A DNA stretch of 64,000 nt from Ectocarpus siliculosus (GCA_000310025.1 FN649729.1:960293-1024292); one strand, 5' to 3'; shown: positions 11,517 to 23,123, numbered from the stretch's first letter. A program made the numbers and translations. Notes: generated by a model not told the origin, from the letters alone.

Positions 11517-14500
11517 ATGCCTCACCCCCGGAATGTCGCACTCGCAGCAATGGCGCTGTGGTTGGGCGCAATTGGTGCGTTAGCCTTCGTCGTGGTGGCT
11601 CCACACTCCTCTCTGTCAGCCTTCTCGAAACATGCGTCTCGCCAACCTCATGAGCACCACCTCCTGGGCTACCGCAACACTGGCGCTAGGAAGGCGCGAG
11701 GGGTCCAAGGCCTGTCAGCTTCGATACCGAGTGTGAGTTTTTAGTTCCGTTGCCCTAATGCTTGATACCCGACGCACTAGAAGCAAAAACTGCCGTCCCC
11801 GCTTCCATTTGAGTCAAGTTGCAGTGCTGACCCCCGCTGGCTCTTTCTCTCTCTCTCTCTCGTCCTCTACGAAATGCACGCATCACCTCTCTCGGCCCGG
11901 CTGCTCGAACACAGGGCTACGTGTCTACTGCAGTAGAGCGAACGCATGCGTGGGTCTTGTTAAGGCTGTATACGTACGTACACCGTTGCACTTTGGTTCC
12001 AGTTCCTACTGCTGTAAGATGCCTACACCGGTGTAGACCTCTGCTCGCTGGTGCTGCTGCTGATTTCGTTTTCCACCGTCGCAGGACCTGAAAGGAAGGG
12101 AAAGACTGGAAAAGTTCTTGGGCGACTGTGCTCTACTCGGCCCTACGCGCTTTGTTTCCGTAACCGACGGCGCTATCCTGGAGGCTGTGGGGTCGTTTGA
12201 CAATCTCCGGTACACCGATCTTCCCAAGGGCAGGTGGGTGCGCGTGCCCAGGTTCAGACCAATTTGTTTGTGTTGCAGGTTCGGCCGCTGAACTTTAGGT
12301 TGAACGAGCGTACGGGACTGTCAGTTTTTTTTCCGGTGCAAACCCTGTGGTAGATGCGCCTGTCGCCCGCATTGATCTTGTTTACCGTGACGGCGACCGT
12401 TCGTTCGATGTAGGTACGCTACCGTTTCCGAGGGCAAGGGGTTCGAGTGCCACCTCAACTGCGACAAAGTCAAGGTGAGTATTGCATAGTCTACGTACAG
12501 AGCATTTTTTACCGTCTTCGCGAGTGAGACCAGAGGTGACGATTCACACCACGACAGTTTTTTTTTTTTTTGCGTAACAGCGACCCTTGGAGAGCAGCAA
12601 CGGCAACGAAAGAAGCTGTAAAAGGTAACTGTCTGTGGAGCGATACCAGGAAAAACGAATGTTGGGCTGTTTCTTGTAGAGCCGCATTCTTAACCTAAAA
12701 AACATCAAATCCAGGATCGACAAAATTCGGCTTCTTGTAAAGCCGGATTTGTTACTTTTTCGGGTCAACGCAATACAGGATCAGGAATCCGTGTTGCGTT
12801 CACCCAGAAATTTGGCCAGTAACCAGGACGTTGCCCTCCTGGATTTTCTGTCCCAACAATTTCACCGCTGATAAACCCAGGCGACATAATCGGCGAGAGC
12901 GAACTGACTTCTTGACGTATCGCTCCCATCAAGGGATCCGGGCAACCCTACGCTGAAGGGTTTGCTATTCTGCACGCTGGTTGTTGATGACCGCTCGGCA
13001 CATGTGCGTAAAAAAGTCATTGATGAGCATCCCACCAAACATGGAGAGACTCCAAACGCCACGAGACAGCAACAAGGGACGCGGTTGGCAGAGACGGGAG
13101 GACACCGCAATTGATTTCTCGCTCTCAGGCCACCGATCGAAGCCAGACTGGCCAGGATGTGCTCTCTGTTCCTTGCTCTCTGCCGGTGTAGATTTGTTCA
13201 GCGGCTCGTACTCTCAATCGACGGAGAGAAGCATACGCATGGTGTCCGTTGCTTTTTCGAACTAACTACCATATGGTATAATTTTTTCTCTTCTGCTTCA
13301 CTCGAAAATAGACTGATTTGTTGAAGGCCTGAAAACAATTTTCAACAGACAGCTGGTGCACACGCAGACGACGATTTCGAATGATTGGATGAACGAGCAG
13401 CTGAGCAGATCTACTCCGAAAGAGAACAAGGAACAGAGAGCACATACTGGCCAGTCGGGCTTCGATCAGTGGCCTAGGGAGCGAGAAATCAGTATCTGTG
13501 TCCTCCCGTCTCTGACAAAACGCGGGCCTTTTTGCTTTCTGGTGGCGTTTTGGCTCGTTTTGGCGTCTCCGTGTTTGGTGTGATGCGAAATGACTTTTTG
13601 TTCGCAAGCGTGCCGAGCGACGATCAACAACCAGCGTGCAGAATAGCAAACCCTTCAGCGCAGCGTTGCTCGGAGCCCTCGATGGGAGCGATACGTCAAG
13701 AACTCACGTCGCACTCCATGATTATGTCGACTGGGTTCGATCTATACCCAACCCCCAAGAATCCGCCTGACAAATCCGATTCACTACAAGAGGGGGGTAC
13801 TTCCTATAAAAGAGAGAAAAACATTTGTGGCACTTAGGGGCCGGACTTTTACCCAGCCGGAATTTTTGTAGATCCTGGATCTTGATGGATTTTGGGTTAA
13901 GAATCCCGCTGCATGAGAAAGAAACAGACATATAAGAACGAAAAAAATGAAGCGCTGAACCAGATTTGAACTGGTGACCTATTGAGCTGCAATCAATTGC
14001 TCTACCCCTGAGCTATCAGCGCATGCACATGGTTCGCAGAGGGTTAGCGCAGTTCTGTCTGACTCGAACGGATCCAATCATGTCTGTGCCCAGAACGTCC
14101 AATCGACGTTTGCATGTTTGAGCAGCTGTTGACAGTTTTTTTGTCTCATTGGCGACGAAGACGATAATTCGCGTGTTGATACGGAGTGTTCCTTGGCGCC
14201 TTCTACTGAGAGCATCTTCTTGTCGATGCCGCGTCTCGAAAGTTGAGCCCCCGTTGCTCACGAGCTTCCGTAGCTCCTTCTTAGATGGCTTGCACCCTTG
14301 CATGCTGAGCACGATAAACGATAGGCAGATTTTAGGGCACCGGAATAGAGAGCAGCAACGGCAACGAAGCAGCCAGCTGTAAAGGGCAGCTGCTGGCTGG
14401 GGAGCGATGCCAGAACGAATGTCAGAACGGAAAAAAATGAAGCGCTGAACCAGATTTGAACTGGTGACCTATTGAGCTGCAATCAATTGCTCTACCCCTG

Positions 14501-15645
14501 AGCTATCAGCGCGTACACATGTGTGTAGTGCCGGTACGGTGCGGTTCCTTTTGTTTCGAACGCATAGCATGCCTGTCGTCTCGAAAGTTGAGCCCCCGTT
14601 GCTCACGAGCTTCCATAGCTCCTTCTTAGATGGCTTGCACCCTTGCATGCTGAGCACGATAAACGGTAGGCAGATCCCTGGGCACCGGAATAGAGAACAG
14701 CAACGGCAACGAAGCTGCTAGCTGTGAAAGGCAGCTGCTGGCTGGGAGCGATACCAGAACGAATGTCAGAACGGAAATAAAAAATGAAGCGCTGAACCAG
14801 ATTTGAACTGGTGACCTATTGAGCTGCAATCAATTGCTCTACCCCTGAGCTATCAGCGCGTACACATGTGTGTAGTGCCGGTACGGTGCGGTTCCTTTTG
14901 TTTCGAACGTATGGCATGCCTGTCCCCAAGACGTCCCATCGACATTAGCATGAGCAGCTGTTGACAGTTTTTTTGTCTCACCGGCGAAGACGATAGTCTC
15001 GTGTGTTGGTATTCATAGGGTGTGTTTCCTTACTGAGAGCAATTTCTTATCCGATGCCGTGCCTCCAAGGTCGAGCCTCCGCTGCTCACGAACTTCTGTA
15101 GCTCCTTTTTAGATGGCCGGCGACGGGATATGCTGGTTAGTGTCCTAGTGTCCCATGGTTTACCGAGTGCTTACCAGTTCCACGTTCTGTTACATTGGAG
15201 GAAGCACGGAGCCAAAAGAATTGACAAGAGAGTTGGAGAGAGTAGCCGGAAGAGTCGGGGGTACCCCTCGCGAATCGACGGAAACTTTAGCAAATCGTCT
15301 TTACAAACAGTTAACGGATTTCGTGGAAGACGCTCTTTTAGTTTTTTAGTTTGCCCCTCGCGCTAACGCCAGCGTTGCTACGCACCCCTCGCACCCTACT
15401 TCCTGCGCGGGTGCTCATGCCGATACATGGTGGTGCACGAAACGGAAATGTAGAGTATCAAGATGGTGACGAAGCAGAGTCCTGGCGGATCGTTCGACTT
15501 GTACATCACTCGTTTCTTAGACGAGGAAGGAAACACGCTGCTCTCCGCGATGCTGCACGGCGTGGATGGCGCGTACGAGCCCGGGGCCGCTGACTACTGG
15601 GATAAGTTGAGGAAGACCTTCGGAGAGGACCAAAGCGTTGCGTAG
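11517..15645 (+). CDS. ChuX/HutX-like protein with putative plastid presequence
   Basis: Exons 11517-11732, 12085-12233, 12414-12474 and 15454-15645 total 618 bp (205 aa) in phase. Residues 12-30 are hydrophobic (ALWLGAIGALAFVVVAP), then a basic, Ser-rich stretch, as in stramenopile bipartite plastid presequences. The mature part has the pattern of small cyanobacterial proteins annotated as heme-utilisation ChuX/HutX-like: LEKFLGDCALLGPTRFV, DGAILEAVG, LPKGRYATV, GFECHLNCDKVK, then YITRFLDEEGNTLLSAMLHG and YEPGAADYWDKLR. The family link is from memory of that pattern, so heme binding is a hypothesis. The third intron is about 3 kb and full of repeats and antisense tRNA genes. It shares a 296-bp divergent promoter with UTP14. 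Confidence 0.75.
12663..13934. mobile_element. foldback (long inverted repeat) element
   Basis: Two long arms are inverted copies of each other. The best-matching blocks are about 12895-13255 and 13365-13715; both contain GACGTATCGCTCCCATC or its complement and GGGTTTGCTATTCTGCACGC or its complement. More diverged outer arms reach about 12663 and 13934, where both ends start with a CTGTTTCTT-type sequence. The central spacer is about 100 bp. I see no transposase gene. The element interrupts a tandem unit that is intact farther right: GAATGT is followed by the insert, and AGAACG resumes at 13935. This makes it a non-autonomous insertion. Confidence 0.8.
13951..14022 (-). tRNA. tRNA-Cys(GCA), copy 1
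   Basis: The reverse complement folds as a 72-nt cloverleaf. The acceptor pair is GCGCTGA/TCAGCGC, the D stem GCTC/GAGC, the anticodon stem ATTGA/TCAAT with loop TTGCAGC (anticodon GCA), and the T stem ACCAG/CTGGT with loop TTCAAAT. The discriminator is U73, as expected for tRNA-Cys. No intron and no encoded CCA. It lies antisense in intron 3 of the ChuX-like gene, just right of the foldback element. Confidence 0.95.
14441..14512 (-). tRNA. tRNA-Cys(GCA), copy 2
   Basis: The 72 bases are identical to copy 1, with all stems and U73 intact. The start is 490 bp from copy 1. It sits in the repeated block that also carries CGAAAGTTGAGCCCCCGTTG and CAGCAACGGCAACGAAGC. Confidence 0.95.
14788..14859 (-). 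tRNA. tRNA-Cys(GCA), copy 3
   Basis: The 72 bases are again identical. The start is 347 bp from copy 2, so the spacer is shorter. The sequence to the right of the tRNA (GTACACATGTGTGTAGTGCC) matches that right of copy 2. Confidence 0.95.
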
Positions 15646-16489
15646 GTACCGTTTACCGGCGGCTTTTCCCCGTGGTAGGGGTAGAGACGGCAGTGCAAAT
15701 TGCGGGCAGGCTCTTGTACCTTCGCGGGTTTGGGAAGCGCAGGGTGTGGGCAGAGAAGATCTTTCCGACGCCACTGCACAGTTTCGACGAACCGATATTG
15801 CTGTCCGCCGCATTCAAACGCCTCGGAAGCTCGATCTCTTGTAGATGTTCGGCGGTGCGCGACATAAACAAACAATAATTGATGTACCACTGTGAGGAAG
15901 TCTGCATGGCAAAGCGCTGGTGATGAATGCCACCGTTTTCTTGCAGGAAAACGCTTTAGTATCAAGCCCACCACTGGGTGGGCATCCGGACGTGTTTGTC
16001 TGCCACGCCACCTTTCTTTTCGTGTATTATATTGAAGCGTCGAACGATTTCAACGCAAAAGTGCTACCGGCAAAGGCAGTGCTCACAACACGAGATATGG
16101 CATTCCGACGAAATATGAGCGCGTGTGTGTTCGTCCCATCTATTCCGGCGCCAGTAAACTCACCTACCTTTCGGTGTATGAGTTTGTCGGGGTCACGCAA
16201 GAGAACGGTCACATAAGATCTCGAACCGGAAAGGGGGCTTTGATCCCTAGAGAAAGTGGGCCTAGGGTAGCGTTCACACCCGGAGTGGTCTAGACAACAA
16301 GTGTACCAACCAAAGGCCGCAACAGTATGCGAACGATAGAAAGCAAGGACAGCCAGCTGGCGGCGCTTTGGGCTTGAGCTCCATCGCAGCAACAAGGGGC
16401 TTGACATGCTTGGCTCAAGACTTGACTTTGATGCCCTTGAGTTCGAAACACAGCAAACGAAACCAGAGCCGACACCCTGGCGTGTCACG
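15646..16489. other. spacer, no recognised gene
   Basis: This spacer lies between the stop of the ChuX-like gene and the ankyrin fragment. No coding pattern, RNA gene or repeat stands out on either strand. Confidence 0.4.
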
Positions 16490-16800
16490 CTACAGATCGG
16501 GGTGTATTCTTCTCTCGTAGGTCACTCTGAGGAAGTGGCATGGTGAAGCCATGAATACTCATCCCCAGTTTTTTGTTCGGCACCAGCCCCAGCTTCGAGC
16601 AGTACATGAATGGCACCGCCGTTGTTGCTGACAGGCCCGGTAACCTCAGCAAGAAAAGAACAAACAGCGCTGTGTAGCGTTCGTCAACCGTGGCGTCAAC
16701 ATATCTTCGGTGTTTTTTACGGCAGCGGGCTCGCAACACGTCCACGTAACCAGTGTTCGCGGTAAGGATTCGGGTGCGAACAAGCCAGAGGCAGCACGCA
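16490..16800 (-). pseudogene. ankyrin-repeat gene fragment
   Basis: Two ankyrin-like stretches are readable but in different frames. One reads NTGYVDVLRARC and then YVDATVDERYTALF (about 16670-16765). After a frameshift the other reads NNGGAIHVLLEAGAGAEQ and then YSWLHHATSSE with a stop (about 16520-16640). They resemble VDATDENGYTALYFAA and DDAVRVLLEAGADV in the broken ankyrin gene at 55547-57014, so this is probably a dispersed, decayed relative. A sequencing error could explain a single shift, but no intact flanking repeats were found. Confidence 0.6.
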
Positions 16801-17474
16801 AGCTTTTCGACCAATCTCGGTGTCTTGTTATTATTGCCGTTTTGCCATGCTGAGGGAGGTTCGCCCCCGACCCCCACTCGAACCCCTGCCGGCTCCACCC
16901 AGCAACACCTTGGAGAAGAGAACGCTGTACGGTACGGCCAACCGCCAACGGATCCACCACCAACGCTAGTTTCACCGCGAAATCTTCGTGTAACAATGGT
17001 TCTGGTATAAACCCTCTCAGATTTACCCTCGGCCCTTTGATTGGTCTGAGGCGACGTGCGCGCAGACGCATGGATGAAACAATTGGTCGCCGTCTTCTCC
17101 CCCACAGAGACGTTCTGAAGGCCGCTTCAAAAATACCATCCCGCAACAGCACCCTTTTACCTTCTACACCACAACCTTGTCGTCACCAAGCCTAAGTTGC
17201 TTCCTTTTCTCGCCCTACTTCAAGCGAATCATCGCCTGTCCTTTAGGTGGAAGGAAGCATAGCGCCAGTTGTAGATGAGGAGGGGCTTCAGGTAGATGGT
17301 CTGACGTTGCTGCCTCTCCTCAGTTCAACGCGTCGCCCAAGAGTACTGCGCCGGCCACCTCCGGCTCGTGAGCATCCACTAGTATCTAAACGCGACAGGG
17401 GGGGGGGGGGGGTACTCAGGGGGGGGGGGGGGGGGGGCACCCCCGGGGGGGTACTGGGGGGAAAAAAAACAGGA
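16801..17474. other. spacer left of gap 2
   Basis: No convincing gene. It ends in G-rich homopolymers (17400-17440) containing GGGTACTCAGGG. This resembles the poly-G end of the four-copy repeat seen at 41905, 48471, 60996 and 63868, so a copy of that repeat may lie in the gap. Confidence 0.4.
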
Positions 17475-17574
17475 NNNNNNNNNNNNNNNNNNNNNNNNNN
17501 NNNNNNNNNNNNNNNNNNNNNNNNNNNNNNNNNNNNNNNNNNNNNNNNNNNNNNNNNNNNNNNNNNNNNNNNNN
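17475..17574. other. assembly gap 2 (100 N)
   Basis: Exactly 100 N between poly-G tracts, in the spacer between the ankyrin fragment and the PX-domain gene. No coding exon in my models crosses it. Confidence 0.98.
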
Positions 17575-17972
17575 GGGGGGGGGGGGGGGGGCAGCAACGG
17601 TGGGGTGACTGGGGTGACAAACGACAGGAGGGTCACCTAGCGGCGCATGAACAAAATAGCAGCACACCAATGGGCCGTTTCTCGGTCATTCGACGTTCCT
17701 ACAAAGACCGCGAATCGACTCGACCCCGAAGTTACACTAGCGACGGCTGGGGTCCGCATGCAACGAACGGAATCTTGACAAGTCATGCATCCTGGCGCTG
17801 CAATGCAGTTGCCCATACATAAGAGTTATGTAGTCGTCACGCATCATTTGGTTGTTCAAAATCATGTGCTGCTCGGCAGAGGATGCGCCACGCGTGTGCG
17901 ACGCCAAACGTCTCACACACACACACACCCGATAAATCCGGAATGACCAGTCGCGTCTACCTTCGCTTGCCG

Positions 17973-20900
17973 TCATGACTTCTCCTGCAAGCGTCAACCA
18001 AAACATAAAACAACCTAAACAAACTTCTACCCCAACGAAATACCCCCCCTCCACCCCCCCGAACACGCATCCCCTCTCAGCAACGACCAACACGGACACA
18101 ACACCCACATCGCTCCGATCCTTCGGTCGCCCCTCACCTCTTCCCCTAGAGCGACACCAGCCGCCAACCGCGAGTCCACGGCACCTCCCTGCCCGAACGC
18201 ACCGGGGACCACCCACAGCCATCCCAGATCCTTTCCTCCTCCTCTCAAAACCCCCATTTCTGAGAGGGCTGCCCCCACCAGCTGTGAGCAAAGGTAGGAA
18301 GCGCTGAGCGGCGTCTTCTCGCTCTTGCCCGAAGAGAAACTCGGCAACGTGGTTGTTTCCCCGATGGCGTCGGCGGTAGCACTCCCTCTCTGCCCCTCTC
18401 CGCTGCCCGCCGCGTTTGCACACATGACCACCTCCTCCTCCTCCTCCTCCTCCTCCTCCTCCTCCTCCTCCTTGGCAACGGCGAAGGCAGGACCCTGCCC
18501 CCGCCTGCTTTCTAACCCCGCCCGGCCGCCTCGGGCTACATCGCCGTGTTCGCCGCCGCCGCAGTCAGTGCTCTCACTAGGCATGGTTGGCTGAAATGCC
18601 GGCGAGCTAGGCGGAGGAGGCGTGCGCTTCGTCCGCGAACGGTCTCCCTTAGGTCCGCTCGGGGTGAAAGGGAGGACGATGCCGTAGGTCTTGAGAGAGT
18701 CGGGAGTCGGCACACACAGCAGTGTGAGGTTCGAGGGACAAAAAAAGAAACGAGAGAAAGAAGCGGATCGGGGGTAAACAAAATTACAGCCGGACAATCG
18801 AAGTGATACAACCGATAAATGCAGACTCCCACACACATCTCTCGTGTGTGCACACCTCAAATATACACCGCTTGTCCCTTACACAGTGTGGGCGAAGGTG
18901 TGATCCGACGCTGCTCCCACCTTTCCTTCCACCTGCCGCGAAAACTCTTCGAGCCGCGCCCTCGACTCTGCGGGGCGGGGACACCGGAGCCTCCGAAACG
19001 CCACCCTGCTGGCGAAACCCTGGTCGTGGTACGCCCTCACGCGCTCCACCAGGGGGTAGCGGTGAACGCCCCCGTGGGTGGACTCTAGGAGGTCCAATCG
19101 CCCACTCGGCCCTCCGGAAACTACCTGCGGAAGTTTGACTCGATGTAAGTGGGCTGCGCTGGAAAATGCGGTGACATCAGATCAGGGGGAAGCGAGGCAC
19201 CCTGGGGCTGCTTGTCGTCAAGTCTACACACCCACCAACAAGCAGAATATCGACAGCCTTGTAGCTAGAGTATGTCAACAACAAAAAACTTTGATACATA
19301 TGGCTCGCACTTCTCGTCAAGCCTGGATCAGGGGTGAGGATTATCCTGTACAGGAGGCGCGTTGATGACGGGGCCAGAGTGGTGTGTGCTGCTCCGTACG
19401 GGGAACAAGCGCTTACACTTGGTTCACCATCAACAACGACGGAAACAACCACGGCCAAAAAAAAAACGGCCGGCACGATAACCCATGGGGGAGGGGTCGT
19501 AGGTGGGAACGACATACCGAAATTGCTGTATCACTGTTGCTGCACCATATCACGAAGACAGCGACAACGCACACGTGAAAATCACACGCAATCAACGCGC
19601 AACACGACCAACTACCCACCACTCCCACGTGATCCCACTGCGTTCTCAGCACCCAGCGCTGCAGCCGGCTGAGCATCCCCCGGCACCGAAACAAGACCAC
19701 GTCCCCGCCGTGCGCCTCCTGCTCGAGCGCGTTAACCCTCTCCACCTTCCGCACCACTTCCTCTTCCTTGCCCGCTGCTGCCCGTGGCTCTCCCTCTCTC
19801 CCCGTGCCCACCGCCGGGTGTTCACGGCATCGCTCGTTCTCCGTCGCTTGGCGCGCACTACCGAGGCCACCATCGCTGTTGCCTTTCGGTGGTGGCGGCG
19901 ACTGGCACCCTGTTTCGTGCGCCGGCGGCAAGAAGCGTGTTGCTTCTCCCTCCGCCGCTTCTCTCTGGCCCGTTGTGGCACCACCATCGCACTCACCCAT
20001 GTCCGCCGCCGCCGCCGCAGCCGCAGCAGCAGCTCCGCTTTCGCCGGCAGCCGCCTGACCCCTTCGACAGTCTGCCATCCTGCGGCTGGTGCTGCCACGC
20101 GCAGTGTGGTTGCCTGACGTGGTTGAGTGCGGTGCAACCGAGCGGAGCGTGGGTGATTTCCCCGCTCTCTGTCCTCCGCGACGATTGGGATTCGGCGGGA
20201 ACATGAGGTCGTGCCTGTGTTGTAGGCGTTGGGGCACGCAAAGTACGCCGAGGCGCGCGAGGGGAACGGTGGTCAAGCCCAGCCGGCCACGGGAAGAACG
20301 CTGTGTGAAGCAAGCAGAGTGTTCAAGACGAACATTAGAGTCGCTAACGATGCGGATTCCTTGCTAGTTTATCCCGGCCTCTTTATCTCTGGATAGAGAT
20401 GGATTCGTTATGTTTTTGTAACAAATACACAAAATAGAGACCGTAATATCAACACCAACCCCAAGATGCCTGCAGCGAAGCAGGCCGATTTATGTAGCTG
20501 AAGTTTTCGCGGTCGGTAGGGAAGGCCAAGCTTCCCGATGGTGTTTCGTTTGCCCGAAATGGGTGATCCCTTAACGGCCCGTCCAATACAAGAGGCCGGG
20601 TGCTTCAAACATAGTCAGTCCTTGTATGGTTTTGTGGGTCCTACTGAATTTTCACTGTTTTCCATTCGTGTATGTACACCTGTTTGGGTGTAGTTGGCCC
20701 GTGACGACCACGGAGGTGTCCGGGTTATCAGTTGGACGGTTATGGATGTCAGAAGGTACTGAGAGGAGACTGCACTTCTTTATTAATGCGATGACAACAG
20801 CAACAACAAGAGCTAAATAGACGTTTCACCTCGAGGAAGACACCAGGCCCAAAAAAGAAAGCACCGCGCGGTTGGCCAACGCCTCGGGAATCGACAGGAG

Positions 20901-22952
20901 CTCCTGCAGGTATCTTTCCAGCTGATCTCGCCGAAGCCGCTCCATCTTTTCGGGGAACAGTCTCAGCATCCCGAACGTGCGCATCGGAGGCTTGGGCAAC
21001 CTGCGAGATCACAGGGTGCCCGCAGTCGTTGGCCGCAGCACCAGCAACCAGTGTTTATCACATCACGGGATTCACATCCTGGGGCGAAGCGTATCAGGAG
21101 CTTCACGTGCTGGTGTGAAAAATCTCCAAAGGCGATTGGTTCGCGGCGAAACAAAAACCAACAAGCCACAGCCTTCATACGAGCTTGTGCCCACTGAGCG
21201 CTCTCGGCAAAAAAAAAAACGCACGTGGATGGAGCGATTGGAGGAGCGAGATGCGGTACAACCGAGAACCTTTCCACAGGCGCAACCCGTTGTGCAGACC
21301 ACCACCCACCACGGCGGTGGTTGGTTAATTGGTCGAAAGCGTACGATTTGTCGCCTTCCAAATTGAAGAAAAAGTGCCTCAGGATAAAAGGCGGAGACAA
21401 TAACAAATAACCCCGTGCTTGCCTTCCTCCCGTGTAACTGCGACTGGTGCGTCAAATATACGAAGTATATCGCAAGGTGTGGGATAGACTGGCGTCTAGA
21501 ATAGATGGGATGAACACAGACACACGTCGTAAATTATCAACGTAAAGAGACATCATTTCTACGCCCTCCTCACCCCCAAAAAAGCGATCCTAAAAAGAGC
21601 GAAACCCACCTGTCCTCCGGAATCCTGTCCCCTTCTCCTCCGCGCGCCCCCCTGCCGGACAAGGTCGCATGCAAAGCCACAAACTCGGAGAACCGTTTCT
21701 GCAGGTACCACACCAGGGAGGCGTTGTTGGCGACCGCAAGGTGATAGGCCCTGTAGCCCCTGCCGAACGAGTCCGTCTCCCAGCTAGACCCGCACACCCC
21801 GCAGCAGAGGGGGGGCAGAGGCACGCGGCCGGACGGCATGACCCACAGGGTCACGGCAGCTGGGAAAGCAGGAATTATTTGGGGGTGATCATTGCGGGGG
21901 CCCTCCACTGTCGTCGGCGTTCCTCCGGTCGCCCCGTGTGGTGTCAACGCGGCTATATATGCAGAACGCCGTGTGTCGGCGGCAGCAGAGCTCTCCGCAT
22001 CATCAGTAGGAGGAGCAGCCGACGCCGCCCATTGGCTACTCAGGGCGGACAGGAGGGGTGCTGATTCATCCGTCACCCAGAGCTCGCCGCCACGACCTTG
22101 AGCACCGTCGCGACCAGCGAAACCATTTTCCACGCTGCCAGCACGAGGAGTTGGCGAGGGCAATCGGCTCGTCCTTCGTTGGTCTTCTTCTTCTTCCCCC
22201 ACCCCAGGGGCTTGTGCGTGTTGCCGGCTACTGCCGTCGCCATCACCGCTTCCACCACCCGCCTCCTTCGCCGCTTCCCTCCCCTCTACCCCCGTCCCGG
22301 CCCTTCCGGAGGCATCGTCGGTCTTCGGGCCAACTCCCACGCCAGCCCCACAGCTACCTGTTGTCTTTTCTGCTGCTGCAACGGCCGAGGCATCGGCATC
22401 GAAACCCTTCGCACATCCGCCGCTACCACTGCCGCTACCACTATTGCTGGTGCTGCCGCTGCTGGCGTCGCCGCTAAGACTACTGCCAGTTTTACCATCA
22501 CAACTTGCGTCGCCCCCCGTGGCGTCCGGCACAGCGAGGAACAAGAAGGCACCGGGACGAAGCCCTTTCCCGCGAAAGTGCAGCACGTCGCTGCACAACC
22601 GGAACCGGGCGTCGTACGCCACGGCGGTAGCGGTCGTCCCGAGAACATCCCCAGGCACGTTCCCAGCAACGGTTCCCGACCCGGCCGTCGTTTCGCTCTC
22701 TCCCGCAAGAAGCTCGTGGGGCGATGAATTCGGAACATGCCTACGGTTCAATTCGGCTCCAACCTCATCTGAACTCGCCGCTACCGGGAACCGGCCAGTC
22801 ACAACCCGCGGTTGACCGTGGGGGCTTTTCCCACGAAGGGTACCTTGTTGTCGGGGGGGGGGTGCAAGTATGCGCATTTGTGGTGAAAAGAAAGCAGTGA
22901 CAAGTGAGCGGAAGGCGCAAGGAGGGGGCGAGGGAAGGAGGCGGGTGAACAT
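17973..22952 (-). CDS. PX domain fused to a permuted papain-fold (YiiX/NlpC-P60-like) domain
   Basis: Exons 21610-22952, 20830-21000, 19620-20214, 18921-19124, 18138-18689 and 17973-17984 give 2,877 bp (958 aa) in phase. A Ser/Gly-rich N-terminal part is followed by a PX domain at about 390-505 (RGYRAYHLAVANN, KRFSEFVALH, LPKPPMRTFG, RRDQLERYLQELL), the phosphoinositide-binding fold of sorting nexins. After an Ala-rich linker comes a circularly permuted papain-like domain: DVVLFRCRGMLSRLQRW ending WDHVGV (candidate catalytic His, about 700), LDLLESTHGGVHRYPL, and SYLCSQLVGAALSEMGVL (candidate catalytic Cys, about 904). A poly-Glu run interrupts that domain. The last exon is only four codons and is uncertain. 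The 5' end may instead use an upstream exon spliced at 22843. Confidence 0.75.
18427..18473 (-). repeat. coding CTC/GAG repeat (poly-Glu)
   Basis: An (CTC)n tract on the plus strand, read as GAG codons in the fifth exon of the PX/papain-fold gene. It gives about 14 consecutive Glu residues in an insertion between the E-containing and Cys-containing motifs. Confidence 0.85.
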
Positions 22953-23123
22953 ATGTTTTGCTGCTGATAACCTGGGTAAATTACCGTAGCGAGGTTAAGG
23001 TAAATGCGGATCAGACTTGGCGCAAGTCGCCAACAGAGATGCATCGCTCTCTACTGACGCTGCAAAAGTTCTTAAGGATGCTTGATTGGAACTCAAAAAA
23101 AAAAAAAATAGGGACACCCTCAC

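Larger units (their letters stand above)
14230..15120. repeat. tandem repeat array carrying the tRNA-Cys genes
   Basis: The block from AAGTTGAGCCCCCGTTGCTC through AGATGGCTTGCACCCTTGCATG and the CAGCAACGGCAACGAAGC segment to the tRNA is present at 14240-14512 and 14585-14859. A decayed third block without a tRNA lies at about 15050-15120 (TCGAGCCTCCGCTGCTCACG, TTTTTAGATGGC). The left part of a further unit (CAGCAACGGCAACGAAAG) is at about 12597-12662 and continues into copy 1 after the foldback insertion. The array therefore grew by unequal duplication. Confidence 0.85.

Noticed and set aside
18027-18137. Extension of the PX/papain-fold protein past GEE to a stop before 18027
   Set aside because: A consensus GTGAGG donor follows GEE and the extension is G-rich, low-complexity sequence; an intron to 17984 fits better, though this is not certain.
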